Positions 33,403 to 43,271 of a DNA stretch of 64,000 nt are shown here, one piece after another. Position numbers and translations under genes: made by a program. The notes under the pieces are model-generated. The model saw only the letters and a list, made by a program, of their open reading frames with translations, had not been told where the DNA came from and did not search any database. Each line of letters opens with the position of its first letter. Positions within the stretch are counted from its first letter, which is position 1. Source of the stretch: Bradyrhizobium sp. Ash2021 (GTDB lineage: Bacteria; Pseudomonadota; Alphaproteobacteria; Rhizobiales; Xanthobacteraceae); contig NZ_CP100604.1 in NCBI RefSeq assembly GCF_031202265.1, forward strand, positions 1,718,501 through 1,782,500, read 5' to 3'.

Positions 33403-36300
33403 CTATCCTAAAGTCGCGAGCAGGTCGCTGGCCGATTTGAGATCCGGCGTTTCGATGTCCTCTTTGAGACGATCGTAAATAGGCTTCAAGACGCCTCTCG
33501 CGTCGTCTCGTTGGCCATCATCGAAGAACAATCGCGCCAGGCTCGTGGCCGAACGCAACTCGTAGACTAAAGCGAACTGCTCGTGCGCAGACCTCATGGC
33601 CTCTTTCAGGAGTTTCGCGGCGGCGTCGCGGTCTCCTTGCGGCATCTTCGCGAGCACTTCGGCTTTTAAGCGTAACAGTTCGGCCATGTCGAACGTTGAG
33701 CCGAAGCCCGCGGGTCGGCTCATCGCTCCGTTGATGGTCAGGAGCGCTTCCTCGAACTGACCGGCCTTGAGTAAACCTTCGGCAAGGGAGGCGGTGAAAA
33801 CGGTTAGCAGAACGTTGTGCTGTTCCGCGTACAACACCTCGAGCGCTTCCCGCAGTAGCCGAAGTCCCTCTTCCGTTTCGCCCCTAGCTAAGGCAAGCTC
33901 ACCTTTCAGTGCGATGCCTACGGCTTGATAAGGCGCCAGCGAATACCGCTCCGCGTTTTCAACGAGCCGATCGACGAGATATTCGGAACGGTCCAAATCG
34001 CCCATCCAGCGGAAGACGGGCGAGCCGTAGATCAACGATATGCAGACTGAAACCGGTTCGTCTTTATCAGCCGCCTCATCGATAGCTTGCTGTGCGGTTT
34101 TGAGTGCCTGACGAGAGTTTCCTTGGAGCCACAAGGCACGCGCCAGCGCGACTAGTGCGCGAACGCGATGATCGTACCCGAAAAACCTCGACGCCGGTCC
34201 GCCGAGCGCGGCGGCTTGGACCATGCCGCTCTCACAGTGATGCTGAGCGGCTTCCTGATTCCCGACAAGGTGATGCGAGACCCCGAGCATCCACTCGGCC
34301 GTGACGAGACTGATGGGGGTCTTATCCGCTTGTGCGATAGGCATCGCCCGCAGCGCTACGTCGAGGGCTCCTTGGAAATCCCCGATTCTTGTAAGGAATA
34401 TGTTAAGGCCAGCCAGAAGCTCGAATTGATGAGGGCGGTCGTCCCAGTGTTCGGCCAGCTCGAGCCCTCGTGCGATGGCAGATCTGACTCGGCTGCTGTT
34501 ACCTTTGGTGAACATCGAAGATAGGGCTACTTCCTTTTGCAGAATCATTTCCCATTGCGTGCCTCGGAAGGTCTCGTCGACTAGGACAAGAGCTCGCTCG
34601 CTATAAACGCGGCATTCGTTGAGCAAGGACAGCCTGTTCAGCAATGGAGCCGCGCAAGCAACCACTTCGACCGCCATCACTCGGTCGCCCTCGGCGGACA
34701 GCGCCCAGTCGATCGCCGCTCGGATGTTGCCGATCTGCGCCACGAGGTGTTCATCGTTCGCCGATTGGAAAATGTTGCCGTGCCCAAGATATCTGCGAAA
34801 CGTGGCCGCATGCCGCTGGGCCAGTCGGTCCGTCTCTCTCCGATCCGCTAGTTTCAGAAGGGCATAAGCCCGCGTCGTGTCGAGGAGCCGGTGGTATATC
34901 GATCGTCCGACTTGCGTCGTCGAAACAAGAGACTTCGCCACTAGAGCGGTGACGGATTCCGTGATGCTCTCATCGTCGAGCTCGTCATCGCCCACGACAT
35001 CGCAGGCCGCGGCGATCGTGAATTCACCGACGAAGATAGAGAGCCTGCAAAAGACTCGCTTCTCCGGTTCGGTAAGCAGGTTATAGCTCCAATCGAGCAT
35101 CGACTGGAGAGTCTGATGTCTCGGCAGGGCGGTCCGCCGCGCATTCCAGACGCCTCTGAACCGGTTATCCAGCAATTCCGCCGTCCCGCCAATCCCAAGC
35201 GAGCCCACGCGGCTTGCGGCAAGCTCAATCGCGAGCGCGATGCCATCGAGCCGACGGCAGATGTTCGCTACGACCGGGGCGTCGGAGTCGGACAACTCCG
35301 GGCGATGGCCGCTTGCGACGGCACGCTGCATGAAGAGTTGAACGGCCGGGAATTTAAGGGCTTCCGAGGCCCGTAAGTCGGGATGATCCGGCGGAGTATC
35401 GAGTGAATACAACAAGTGGATATGCTCGCCTTCTGCCCGCAAGGCCTCGCGGCTCGTTGCGAGGATGTGGGTTTGCGGCGCCTCATTCAAAATGCGCTCG
35501 CCGAGTTGGGCCGTGGCATCGATGAGATGTTCGCAATTGTCGAGTACGAGAAGAATTCTCTTGTCCCGTAGGCCACCGATCAGGGTGAGCAGTGGATCTT
35601 GCAGTGTCATCATCAAGCCAAGCGCGGTTGCTACGGCAGTGGGTACCAGATACGGATCGGCCAGGGCACCCAGGTCGACGAAGAAAACGGCACCCTGGAA
35701 GCTCTCCACGAGCGCGTGGGCGACGGCGGCCGCGACCGTGGTTTTCCCGACGCCCCCCGGGCCGACGATGGTCACGAGGCGACAGGTCATCAACTTGCCC
35801 AGCAGCGTCCGGACTGACTCTTCCCGACCGACCATCCTTGTCGGAAGACCAGGTAACCTTTGAATTCGCCCCAAGGCGGCAGAGGCAAGTGTCGGGAGAC
35901 GTTGCGTTGCTTCGGTACGCGTAACCGACGCCACGAAGCAATAGCCCCGCCCGGCGACGTTGGATATGTACCGAGCACCGCCGATGCCGTCGTCGAGTGC
36001 CTTGCGGAGCGCAGCAATATGCACGCGGAGATTGGCTTCCTCGATGATTACATTGGGCCAGACGCGCGCCACCAGTTCCTTGTTTGAGATGATTTCGCCT
36101 GCGCGCGCCAACAGAGTGATCAGTACGTCAAGTGCACGACCGCCAACGGGGACAGATTCATCGTCTCGCTTGAGCTGTCGTGCAGCGAGGAAGAGGCTGA
36201 ACGGGCCAAACCAGAGAACGTCATCCGTCCGCAAATCATCCCCACGCCGCACGTGATCGTCGCTTGGTTCAATTTTGGTCCCGGGGTGATCGTTCCGCAT
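33403..36300 (-). CDS. Winged-helix/ATPase one-component regulator (COG3903 type), copy 1
   Basis: 965-aa putative transcription regulator. Residues about 28-125: an OmpR/PhoB-type winged helix (VLWFGPFSLFLAARQLKRDD, VWPNVIIEEANLRVHIAALR, ISNVAGRGYCFVASV). Residues about 155-470: a STAND-like ATPase with Walker A IVGPGGVGKTTVA, Walker B RILLVLDNCEHL, a GIALAIELAASR motif and LPRHQTLQSMLDWSYNLL. The rest is alpha-helical, TPR-like. Start MRNDHPGTKIEP at 36300. Such proteins have an ATPase switch between sensor repeats and DNA-binding domain; the signal is unknown. Paralogs at 36458 and 48194. Located next to peroxiredoxin/OYE operon B. Confidence 0.88.
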   Translation of the reverse strand: MRNDHPGTKIEPSDDHVRRGDDLRTDDVLWFGPFSLFLAARQLKRDDESVPVGGRALDVLITLLARAGEIISNKELVARVWPNVIIEEANLRVHIAALRKALDDGIGGARYISNVAGRGYCFVASVTRTEATQRLPTLASAALGRIQRLPGLPTRMVGREESVRTLLGKLMTCRLVTIVGPGGVGKTTVAAAVAHALVESFQGAVFFVDLGALADPYLVPTAVATALGLMMTLQDPLLTLIGGLRDKRILLVLDNCEHLIDATAQLGERILNEAPQTHILATSREALRAEGEHIHLLYSLDTPPDHPDLRASEALKFPAVQLFMQRAVASGHRPELSDSDAPVVANICRRLDGIALAIELAASRVGSLGIGGTAELLDNRFRGVWNARRTALPRHQTLQSMLDWSYNLLTEPEKRVFCRLSIFVGEFTIAAACDVVGDDELDDESITESVTALVAKSLVSTTQVGRSIYHRLLDTTRAYALLKLADRRETDRLAQRHAATFRRYLGHGNIFQSANDEHLVAQIGNIRAAIDWALSAEGDRVMAVEVVACAAPLLNRLSLLNECRVYSERALVLVDETFRGTQWEMILQKEVALSSMFTKGNSSRVRSAIARGLELAEHWDDRPHQFELLAGLNIFLTRIGDFQGALDVALRAMPIAQADKTPISLVTAEWMLGVSHHLVGNQEAAQHHCESGMVQAAALGGPASRFFGYDHRVRALVALARALWLQGNSRQALKTAQQAIDEAADKDEPVSVCISLIYGSPVFRWMGDLDRSEYLVDRLVENAERYSLAPYQAVGIALKGELALARGETEEGLRLLREALEVLYAEQHNVLLTVFTASLAEGLLKAGQFEEALLTINGAMSRPAGFGSTFDMAELLRLKAEVLAKMPQGDRDAAAKLLKEAMRSAHEQFALVYELRSATSLARLFFDDGQRDDARGVLKPIYDRLKEDIETPDLKSASDLLATLG

Positions 36301-36457
36301 GGCAAACGTTATCTCCGCGATCCTTGAGCGCTATTGGCGGCCTCTCAACGACCGTACAGAGCGTCCTCAGTTAGGCTCGGTGCTAGGTGCTGCCGGGAAA
36401 ATTCGAGGTCCCGCTCGGTGAGCCTCAAGTTTGAATTGAAAAGCACTGAAACCATGC

Positions 36458-39280
36458 TTAGCCGTACAAGAGCGTGCGGGCGGCGCGCAGATCTGCCGTC
36501 TCGAACCCCTCCGTATATCGGCTATACATGTTCGACAGCACGTCGCGCGCCGCTTCCGCGCGCCCCTGCTCGGTCCACAAGTGGTATAGCGAAATCGCGG
36601 AACGCAATTCCCAAGCCAAAGACGATTGCTGTCTGCCAAGGTCCAGTGACGCCGTCAGCAGTGTCTCCGCGGTTGCCAAGTTTCGGGGGGACAGCGCCAG
36701 GAGCGCTGTGGCTTTAATGCGAAGCAGATCGGGGAGTTCGAAGGTCCCGTTGCCGCGCTCTGCATTCGCAACGGTTGCGTTGATGACATCGAGCGCCTCC
36801 TGTGGCCTGCCCTCTTGGAGCAATCCGTCCGTCAGAGTGCGGGAAATCGTCGGAAACAGAATATAATTCCGCTCGGTGGACAGAATCGTGCGTGCACGGC
36901 GGAGATGCTCGATGCCTGCAGCCGCTTTGTGCTGCGCGACAAGAAGCTCACCCAATCTAACGAGCCCACACGCATGATAAGGGACCAGCGAATAGTTCTC
37001 GGCAACGGAAATCAGTTCGTCGATGAGCTCTTGCGCAACCTCCTCATCGCCACGCCAAAGAAAGACCTCGGAGCCATAGATCAAGCATATGCACAACGTG
37101 ACCGGATGCCCGTCTCGTCGCGCGAAATCGATGCCGCGCTGAGCAAAATGCGCTGCGCTGGTTGGGAAGCCCCTTAACCACAGGGTTCTGGAAAGTCCAA
37201 TGCGAGCCCACAATTCGTGATCAAAGCCGAAGTAGTGACTTCGGCTCAATCCGGTTGCCGCGGCGCGCTCGAAACCCCTTTCGTAATGGCGCTGCGCCTC
37301 CGCTTGGTTCCCGAGGAGATGGTCGCTTCCCCCTAGCATCCAATCGCCTACCACCTTCTCCCGCGCACCGCCCAACTCGGCGGCCACGGCTGAGTAGCGC
37401 TCCGCGGCAGCGCGCGCGCCCGCGAAATCTCCGGCTCGCATTTGAAAGAGATTCCGACCGGCGAGCAGATGCAATAGCTGATCGGTTTCCCGCAGCGACT
37501 CGGCGAGTGCGATTCCGCGCTCCAAGGCCTGATCGACCTCTCCGCTGTCGCCTTGAGCGAACATCGACGACATTGCGAGCGAGACTTGTAGCGTCAGCTC
37601 ACTTCGGGTTCCCCGACTTGTGTCGTCCAGTGCTAAGATGGCCTTTCGGCACCAATGCTGGCAGTCGCTCAACATCGACGAGTTCAGGAAGAGGACGGCG
37701 GCGCGGAGTGCGAGGGCGACTCCCACCGCCGCTTCACCTGACGGCGAAAAGCTCCACTGCAACGCCGCTCTTACGTCTCCGATCTTACCGGCGTGCGTTT
37801 GGCTGCGCCGGTTTTCGAATAAATCAGGACGGGTCGCCTCTAGGCTCTCGGCGAAAAAGATCGCATGGCGTCTTGCGATCGTGCGTTGCGCCTCTCGTCC
37901 GCCCAGTTTCAGAGCGGCATAGGCCCGCGACGTGTCCAGAAGGCGATATGAGCCCGCGTCGTCGCCAGAGCACGCCAAAAGGAGCGACTTGTCGACTAGC
38001 TTGGTAACCGTGCCGATGAAGTGCGGTGCGGCTTCCTCCGGCTCGGCTGCCACCGATTGTGCGGCTTGTAGGGTGAAGGGCCCGACGAAAAGCGACAATC
38101 TGCAGAGAACTGTTTTCTCGTCCTCCGATAGGAGATCGTAGCTCCAATCGAGTGTCGCCCGCAAAGTCTGATGTCGCGACGCGCTACGACGACCTTGCCA
38201 AGACAGCGCCAGCCGGTCGCTGATCAGTCCGGAAACGCCCCGAATTCCGTATCTGCTTACTTGACCGGCTATCAACTCGATCGCCAACGGAATACCATCG
38301 AGTTGGCGGCAAATACTCGCGACGATGCTCGCGTCTGCCTGTCCAACGGCTTCAGTGTAACCACCGGCCGCCGCTCGCTCCAAAAAAAGCTGGACCGCCG
38401 GAAAAGAAAGAACATCGGCAATGGTCGCTTCGTCCGGTGGAAATTCAAGCGGCGGAAGCCAGTAGAGAGTTTCACCGAGAACTTGCAGTGGCTCGCGACT
38501 TGTAGCGACAATGTGAACGAAAGGGGCATCGCGTAAGAGGGATTCAGTCAGAGCTGCGACGGTGTCCACGACATGCTCGCAGCTATCAAGAATGAGAAGA
38601 AGTGTTTGGTCGGCGAGAAAAGCCACCAGCGCAGGGAGAGAGCCTTCCGTCTGAGCGTGGTAACCGACAGCCGATGCAACGGCCGGAACGACGAGCGCGC
38701 CGTCCTCCAGAGCGGAACAGTCCACGAAACAGATCCGGCCGTCGAAAACCTTCGTCATCGCGTGAGCGACGGCGATGGCCACCGTCGTCTTGCCCATGCC
38801 GCCAGCGCCAACAATGTTCACGAATCTCTGGGAAATAACCCCCGATCTCACGGAGTCGATGTTCTCGTCACGACCGATCATCCGTTGTAGGCGCGGAGGC
38901 AGGCTCTGGATTGCCCGGGTCGATGCTGCCGCCCATTGCTCCGATTGGTGAGCCGTCGCGACAAAGCAATAGCCCCTGCCGGCCACGTTCGTGATGTAAC
39001 GCGCCCCATCCCGACCATCGCCCAGCACTCTGCGGACAGTGGCGATATGTACGCGAAGGTTGGCGTCCTCCGCCGCAATGCCAGGCCAAGCCGCCGCGCT
39101 TAGCTCCTTAAGAGTGAGAACTTGGCCAGGCCGCTTCGCGAGCGCGATCAGAAGATCGAGCGCTCGATCGCCTATCGAAAGCGGCTCTTCGCCTCTCATC
39201 AACAACCTCTCGGCCACGAGCAGCCTGAAAGGACCGAAGGCGACGACCTCGCCTTTATGGGAATTCCTAAGAGCGAGCAT
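36458..39280 (-). CDS. Winged-helix/ATPase one-component regulator (COG3903 type), copy 2
   Basis: 940 aa from the ATG at 39280 (MLALRNSHKGEVVAFGPFRL); an in-frame ATG at 39412 would add 44 unconserved residues. Same architecture as copy 1: winged helix (ELSAAAWPGIAAEDANLRVH, ITNVAGRGYCFVATA), ATPase with IVGAGGMGKTTVAIA and TLLLILDSCEHVVD, then ASRHQTLRATLDWSYDLL and helical repeats to the end. It lies 157 bp upstream of copy 1 on the same strand. The two may have arisen by tandem duplication. Target genes unknown; the AraC regulator gene lies just upstream. Confidence 0.87.
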   Translation of the reverse strand: MLALRNSHKGEVVAFGPFRLLVAERLLMRGEEPLSIGDRALDLLIALAKRPGQVLTLKELSAAAWPGIAAEDANLRVHIATVRRVLGDGRDGARYITNVAGRGYCFVATAHQSEQWAAASTRAIQSLPPRLQRMIGRDENIDSVRSGVISQRFVNIVGAGGMGKTTVAIAVAHAMTKVFDGRICFVDCSALEDGALVVPAVASAVGYHAQTEGSLPALVAFLADQTLLLILDSCEHVVDTVAALTESLLRDAPFVHIVATSREPLQVLGETLYWLPPLEFPPDEATIADVLSFPAVQLFLERAAAGGYTEAVGQADASIVASICRQLDGIPLAIELIAGQVSRYGIRGVSGLISDRLALSWQGRRSASRHQTLRATLDWSYDLLSEDEKTVLCRLSLFVGPFTLQAAQSVAAEPEEAAPHFIGTVTKLVDKSLLLACSGDDAGSYRLLDTSRAYAALKLGGREAQRTIARRHAIFFAESLEATRPDLFENRRSQTHAGKIGDVRAALQWSFSPSGEAAVGVALALRAAVLFLNSSMLSDCQHWCRKAILALDDTSRGTRSELTLQVSLAMSSMFAQGDSGEVDQALERGIALAESLRETDQLLHLLAGRNLFQMRAGDFAGARAAAERYSAVAAELGGAREKVVGDWMLGGSDHLLGNQAEAQRHYERGFERAAATGLSRSHYFGFDHELWARIGLSRTLWLRGFPTSAAHFAQRGIDFARRDGHPVTLCICLIYGSEVFLWRGDEEVAQELIDELISVAENYSLVPYHACGLVRLGELLVAQHKAAAGIEHLRRARTILSTERNYILFPTISRTLTDGLLQEGRPQEALDVINATVANAERGNGTFELPDLLRIKATALLALSPRNLATAETLLTASLDLGRQQSSLAWELRSAISLYHLWTEQGRAEAARDVLSNMYSRYTEGFETADLRAARTLLYG

Positions 39281-39559
39281 GGGTGCAGGTTCGCAATACC
39301 AAGTTTGCCGATAAGCCGCTTGCCGTATGAGGTAAAGGTTTAGCGCGGAAAATAAGCTAGTCGCTTGCCCGCAAAAGCCATTTGTGTGCCAATCGTTCAC
39401 AAAACGCATCAATCGTACACAGCCGGCTAACGAGTGTTACCGCGGGCTCGCGACCCACAAGCTGGTCGCTCCGCGCTCGCTTGGTTGTCCGATTTTGGGA
39501 GACGTGCGCCGAACTCGGTCAGCTCGCTCCGGGATCGAGTGCGCGAAGTACTCGGCGTC

Positions 39560-40489
39560 TCACTCATTCGTCAAGTTGCCCCAGGCGCGAGGGCTTATGC
39601 CCACGAGCTTGGTGAATACGCGCGTGAAGTGGCTTCGATCGGCGAAACCGCACCTGAGAGCGACCGCGGAAAGCGATGCATCGCGATCTCGAAGCATGAC
39701 CTTTGCCGATTCGACGCGCGCACGAAGCAGCCAGGCGTGCGGAGCGAGGCCGCTCGCTTTGCGGAATGCCCGCGAGAAGTGGCCAACCGAAAGGCCGCAC
39801 GCAATGGCAATTTCTTCGAGTGAAATCGCACCAGACAGATTGTTCGCAATCAATTCCTTCGACAATCGCTCCTGCCATGGCGCGAGCCCACCCTTGATAG
39901 GCTTCGAAAGCATTCGGATTCCGCCGTATTTTTGCAAGGTATGGCTCGCGAAAGCGAGCATAACATGATCCATGAACAGACGATTGGATTGATCGGGCGC
40001 GCGAAACGCTGGCATCAGCGATAGGCCCAGATGCTTGACTGTCTCGTCCGAGATCCCTGCACCAGGTTCATACTGAAGTTCGTCGACGCGGGGTGCGCCG
40101 GCCTGATCTGCGAGAGCGTCCATTGCCGCTCTGGGCAGATAGAAGAGGACGGAGTGGGCAACTCTGTCCATCAGCACGCGCGGCTCCCGCCTCACATCGC
40201 TGATAAGGATTTGCCCCGCCTGAAGCGGCGCCGATGAAACGTGGCGACCGTCCTCCCAATAGCAATTCTTGGCGGCGTCGGTCATGACCAAGGTGACCAT
40301 AAAGGCGTCGATACGCGGCAGAGCGGCCGACAGCATGCCTGACGGCTTCTTGATTTGGAGGTCGGTAACGGCAATCTCGGATTGACCCAGCGTTCGCGTC
40401 ACGATGGCGGGCGCATCCTCGAGACCGAGCGCTTCTCCGAGTCTTGGCCCGTAATGGAGGGAGGGGGTGTGCAAGCCGGATTTATCCAT
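39560..40489 (-). CDS. AraC-family transcriptional regulator
   Basis: 309 aa. The N-terminal cupin-like sensory part is variable (LLSAALPRI-type strand then DAFMVTLVMTDAAKNCYWED); the C-terminal double HTH is clear, with ISLEEIAIACGLSVGHFSRA and FRKASGLAPHAWLLRARVES for the first, and SLSAVALRCGFADRSHFTRV then FTKLVGISPRAWG for the second. The start at 40489 is supported by a typical AraC N-terminus. A perfect LysR-type palindrome lies about 100 bp upstream, so it may be part of the LysR regulon and act as a second-tier regulator. Confidence 0.92.
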   Translation of the reverse strand: MDKSGLHTPSLHYGPRLGEALGLEDAPAIVTRTLGQSEIAVTDLQIKKPSGMLSAALPRIDAFMVTLVMTDAAKNCYWEDGRHVSSAPLQAGQILISDVRREPRVLMDRVAHSVLFYLPRAAMDALADQAGAPRVDELQYEPGAGISDETVKHLGLSLMPAFRAPDQSNRLFMDHVMLAFASHTLQKYGGIRMLSKPIKGGLAPWQERLSKELIANNLSGAISLEEIAIACGLSVGHFSRAFRKASGLAPHAWLLRARVESAKVMLRDRDASLSAVALRCGFADRSHFTRVFTKLVGISPRAWGNLTNE

Positions 40490-40587
40490 GCAGCCTCCAA
40501 TCCGACGCGGATCGCACTCGCGGCTCGTTATAGAATTATAGCAGTGTTCGAGCCAAAAAGCGCCGGTGAATTTGGGAGGCGGAAACT

Positions 40588-40602
40588 ATTCCTTTGAGGA
40601 AT
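40588..40602. promoter_or_regulatory. LysR-type palindrome 4 (AraC gene)
   Basis: Perfect ATTCC-TTTGA-GGAAT about 100 bp upstream of the AraC start at 40489 on the minus strand. No plus-strand gene starts nearby. The stretch 40603-40972 holds nothing else I recognise. Confidence 0.65.
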
Positions 40603-40972
40603 GAGTGGTGACTTGCCCTACGCGAAAGGGTCCGGACAAAAATCCCATTTAATTCGAGCCCGCAGCGCGTCGGGAAAGCGTCAAGGGTTTGGTCGCTCTA
40701 GTCTTAAATCGTTGTTTTTTTAACAATTTGCCTGATGATTAGGCGGCAGCTTCCGCAGCCGCCGTCTAGGCCGCTGCTGCGGTTACGTGTTGGCGCTCTG
40801 GGGTAACGATCTCTGGTCGTACCGCGAGCGCGTGTCGGTCTGCCTGCCCGCAACCCGTCTACCACCGAAGATGTGAAGGCGTGGGGGCAGGCGGACCGGG
40901 TGGGGGCGCCGGTGCCGCCTGCGGGCCGACGTAATCGCATTCGGGGTTGGACATGCGTCCGCGTCGGGATGC

Positions 40973-41302
40973 TTAGCTCTCGGACCTCCCGGAGCTTGTG
41001 GGGCAAGGGCGCAATGCGCCGAGCAGTTGATCGAGCTGATCTCTCAATCGATCGATGGCGGTTTGGCTGTTGCTCAATGCGCGCAGCTCTGATTCGGTTC
41101 GTTCGCCCTCTCCCAGCAAATCGTGGACGCTTTGGATCGCCTGGAGCGGCTGGCGAAGATCGTGTCCGGCTATCGCGAGCAACACGGATTCGAACTCCGA
41201 AACCTGATGTGAGGCGCCTTGGCCGTCATCTACGGTGCGATCGAGCCGGCCTTCCATCCGAACCGTAACGCCATCAAGTATGCCGCTGGGTATCTTGCGC
41301 AT
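40973..41302 (-). pseudogene. Histidine-kinase N-terminal fragment (1)
   Basis: From an ATG at 41302 the minus strand reads MRKIPSGILDGVTVRMEGRL then FESVLLAIAGHDLRQPLQAI, the phospho-acceptor region (HDLRQPLQ) of a small hybrid-type sensor kinase, and SQTAIDRLRDQLDQLLGALR. It ends in a stop at 40973 before any ATPase domain. The same N-terminus is seen at 42165, 53523 and 62184. A decayed gene lying downstream of an NTF2-like fragment, the pattern also seen at 52956-53765. Confidence 0.7.
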
Positions 41303-41492
41303 GGGACGGTCCTCGCGTGGGAATCCATAGGAGTATTCCGGGAGCAGGCACCGCAGCATTGCACAGTTCCCTTGCGGAGGGGCGTTTAGCTTTGTGAGAA
41401 GATGTTAATCTTGGTAGTTGAATGGCTGCCGCAAGCCACGCCTCAAGCGCTCGATGACTTTGTCGCAGGGACAGCGGCAAGGCTTCGCACGT

Positions 41493-41760
41493 TCAGATGT
41501 CGTATCGGTTACGGACGATAATCACTTGCACGAGCAGGTTGCCGTGGGTCGTAAAACAGAAGGCGAGCACGAACGAATCGGGTAGGCCGCGCTTGTCGAA
41601 ATTGCCGTCGACGTCCGTCGTGACGATGCAGTTGCCATAGTGGTTCACCACGTTGGTTAGCCGCTGCGGTTCTGTTCCTTGCTTCGGATGAAAGCAGCGA
41701 CGTCGCGGGTGCCGATCTTGTGGTCGATGGCGGCCTGAGCGCGCTCTAGGCCAAGGCATT
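41493..41760 (-). pseudogene. NTF2-like (SnoaL-fold) gene fragment (1)
   Basis: The minus strand ends with VNHYGNCIVTTDVDGNFDKR then GLPDSFVLAFCFTTHGNLLV and RNRYDI-stop, clearly homologous to the C-terminal half of the intact NTF2-like protein at 52956-53357 (VEHYDSFVVTGEIDGNFDKR ... RNRRDI). The N-terminal half is missing or out of frame. It precedes the kinase fragment at 40973 on the same strand. Confidence 0.65.
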
Positions 41761-41879
41761 CCTAGAGATCCTCCGCCTTACCTGTAAGGAAGCATTTGCT
41801 GGTGGTCCCGATTATCGACCCATGCAAGGCGAATCAAAGAACGTCATGCCTTCAGGTCGCTTGTGACCGGTTCCCGTAG

Positions 41880-42030
41880 GTGCAAACGGAGCTTGGAGCG
41901 ACGATCCGTGTCGATTGCGACGGCCCGTCGGACTCAACCTCGGAAGCGCTCAGGCGACCGTTCTCTCCGACGGGGCTGTGGTCGAATCTGCTCCGCGTCA
42001 CTACCGCGTCCCAAAGAGGGCCGCCCGCGG
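41880..42030 (+). other. Unassigned sequence shared with 32760-32880
   Basis: Around CGTTCTCTCCGACGGG (about 41960-41975) this stretch resembles the complement of about 32785-32850; both carry a frame with QATVLSDG / QAIVLSDG. I do not recognise the protein. It may be the debris of one gene family scattered twice. No other gene is visible between 41761 and the motif at 42074. Confidence 0.3.
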
Positions 42031-42073
42031 GAGGAGCTAAGGTGAGGCACGCCGTATCCGATTTCACAGGTTA

Positions 42074-42092
42074 TTAGAACGTTTAACTAGCC
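42074..42092 (+). repeat. 19-bp repeat upstream of histidine kinase (copy 1)
   Basis: TTAGAACGTTTAACTAGCC, one base from the consensus at 51493, 53434 and 62096. The match partly continues (CCATTGGAGG) as at 53434. It lies about 70 bp before the kinase start codon at 42165, so it may be the promoter or an operator. Confidence 0.6.
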
Positions 42093-42164
42093 ATTGGAGG
42101 ACGATCGAGCGACTCTTGCCACTGCAACCGGTTCTTGGGGGCACCCTTCCGCGGGAGAACGCGC

Positions 42165-42953
42165 ATGCACAGGACAGGAAGTCGTCTTGGGACGGCAGAG
42201 CGGGAAAAGAGACCCCTCGCAGACAGTATCGTCGTGCGCCGAGCAGACCGGAGCACGGCCGCTACGTCGGGAGAGCATTATGCTTCGAAGCTTGAGACGA
42301 TGTTGCTGAAGATAGCCGGCGAGGATCTCCTTCGATCGGTTGAGGCTATTCAGACCGCCTACGATTACTTTGATCTCGGAGTCCGAACGAGCTCCGAGCA
42401 GAGGTGGTTGCATTGCAGCAGAAAGGCGGTCGACCGGTTCAAGGAGCAATTGGAGCAGATCCAGACTGTGCTGCAGGTTCGAGCTCACGCGGCGCGGCCG
42501 CAGCTCAGGCCGGTCAGCGTTCATGAGTTGCTGCGCCAGGTCCGTCGCGAGCACGAACATGCAGCTCTGAGCAAGGGCATTTGCATGCGAGTGGTGCCGA
42601 TCGACGACTCGATCAAGAGTGATGACCTCCTTCTTGGCGCCGCCCTGCGGAACTTGGTCAGTAATGCGATCAGATATACCCGACCAGGTGGGCGCATCCT
42701 TATTGGCTGCAGGGGTTTCGAAGCGAGTATTCGTATCGATGTGTACGACACTGGTGTCGGAATTCCCGGCGAGCAGATTCCGAAGATCTTCGACGCATTC
42801 ACCCGCCTCGATCCCGGACGATGCGAGGGCTCAGGCATTGGCCTTTTCATAGTACGCCAAGCCATCCTGATTCTAGGTCATCGCATCGAGGTGGCATCGG
42901 TTCCGGGTCGCGGGTCTCGCTTCTCCATTCTGGTACCGCGTGCAGGCCGATAG
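42165..42953 (+). CDS. Sensor histidine kinase-like protein with altered phospho-acceptor site
   Basis: 262 aa from the ATG at 42165, chosen because GGGAGAACGCGC precedes it and the same leader is found before the fragments at 53523 and 62184. The dimerisation region reads LKIAGEDLLRSVEAIQTAYD where the related fragments have GHDLRQPLQ, so the phospho-accepting histidine is replaced by Glu. The ATPase domain is complete: N-box LRNLVSNAIRYTRPGG, G1/D-box DVYDTGVGIPGEQIPKIFDA, and G2 EGSGIGLFIVRQA. No membrane segment. It may be a non-autophosphorylating regulator, or a decaying gene. No response regulator gene is adjacent. Confidence 0.8.
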   Translation: MHRTGSRLGTAEREKRPLADSIVVRRADRSTAATSGEHYASKLETMLLKIAGEDLLRSVEAIQTAYDYFDLGVRTSSEQRWLHCSRKAVDRFKEQLEQIQTVLQVRAHAARPQLRPVSVHELLRQVRREHEHAALSKGICMRVVPIDDSIKSDDLLLGAALRNLVSNAIRYTRPGGRILIGCRGFEASIRIDVYDTGVGIPGEQIPKIFDAFTRLDPGRCEGSGIGLFIVRQAILILGHRIEVASVPGRGSRFSILVPRAGR

Positions 42954-43271
42954 AGTGGAGCGCGGCCAGCTCCCACAACGCGCCGCTGGGCGCGTGTTGG
43001 GTGCGGGGCGACTGGGTGTCGATGGCGACGCATGGCTATCAGCAGAGTGCGATGCTCTGGCGTGATAGGCGTGGCTAAGCCGCGCGCGCCGAGCAATGAA
43101 GCCGCGCTACCGCTTAGGCGGCGGCCGCGGCCCCGGCGACATGAGAGCACGCGGTTGACCGGGATCTCCGCCTCATGCCCCGTCTGCTCCGACGAGAAAC
43201 ATTCCGGGCAACCGCTGCATCGCGATCCGCGTCCAGCCGACCTTTGACAGTAAGGTCCGAATTCCCCGGAC
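42954..43271. other. Gene-free stretch
   Basis: GC-rich sequence between the kinase gene and LysR copy B. I see no convincing gene, terminator or repeat in it. Confidence 0.6.
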
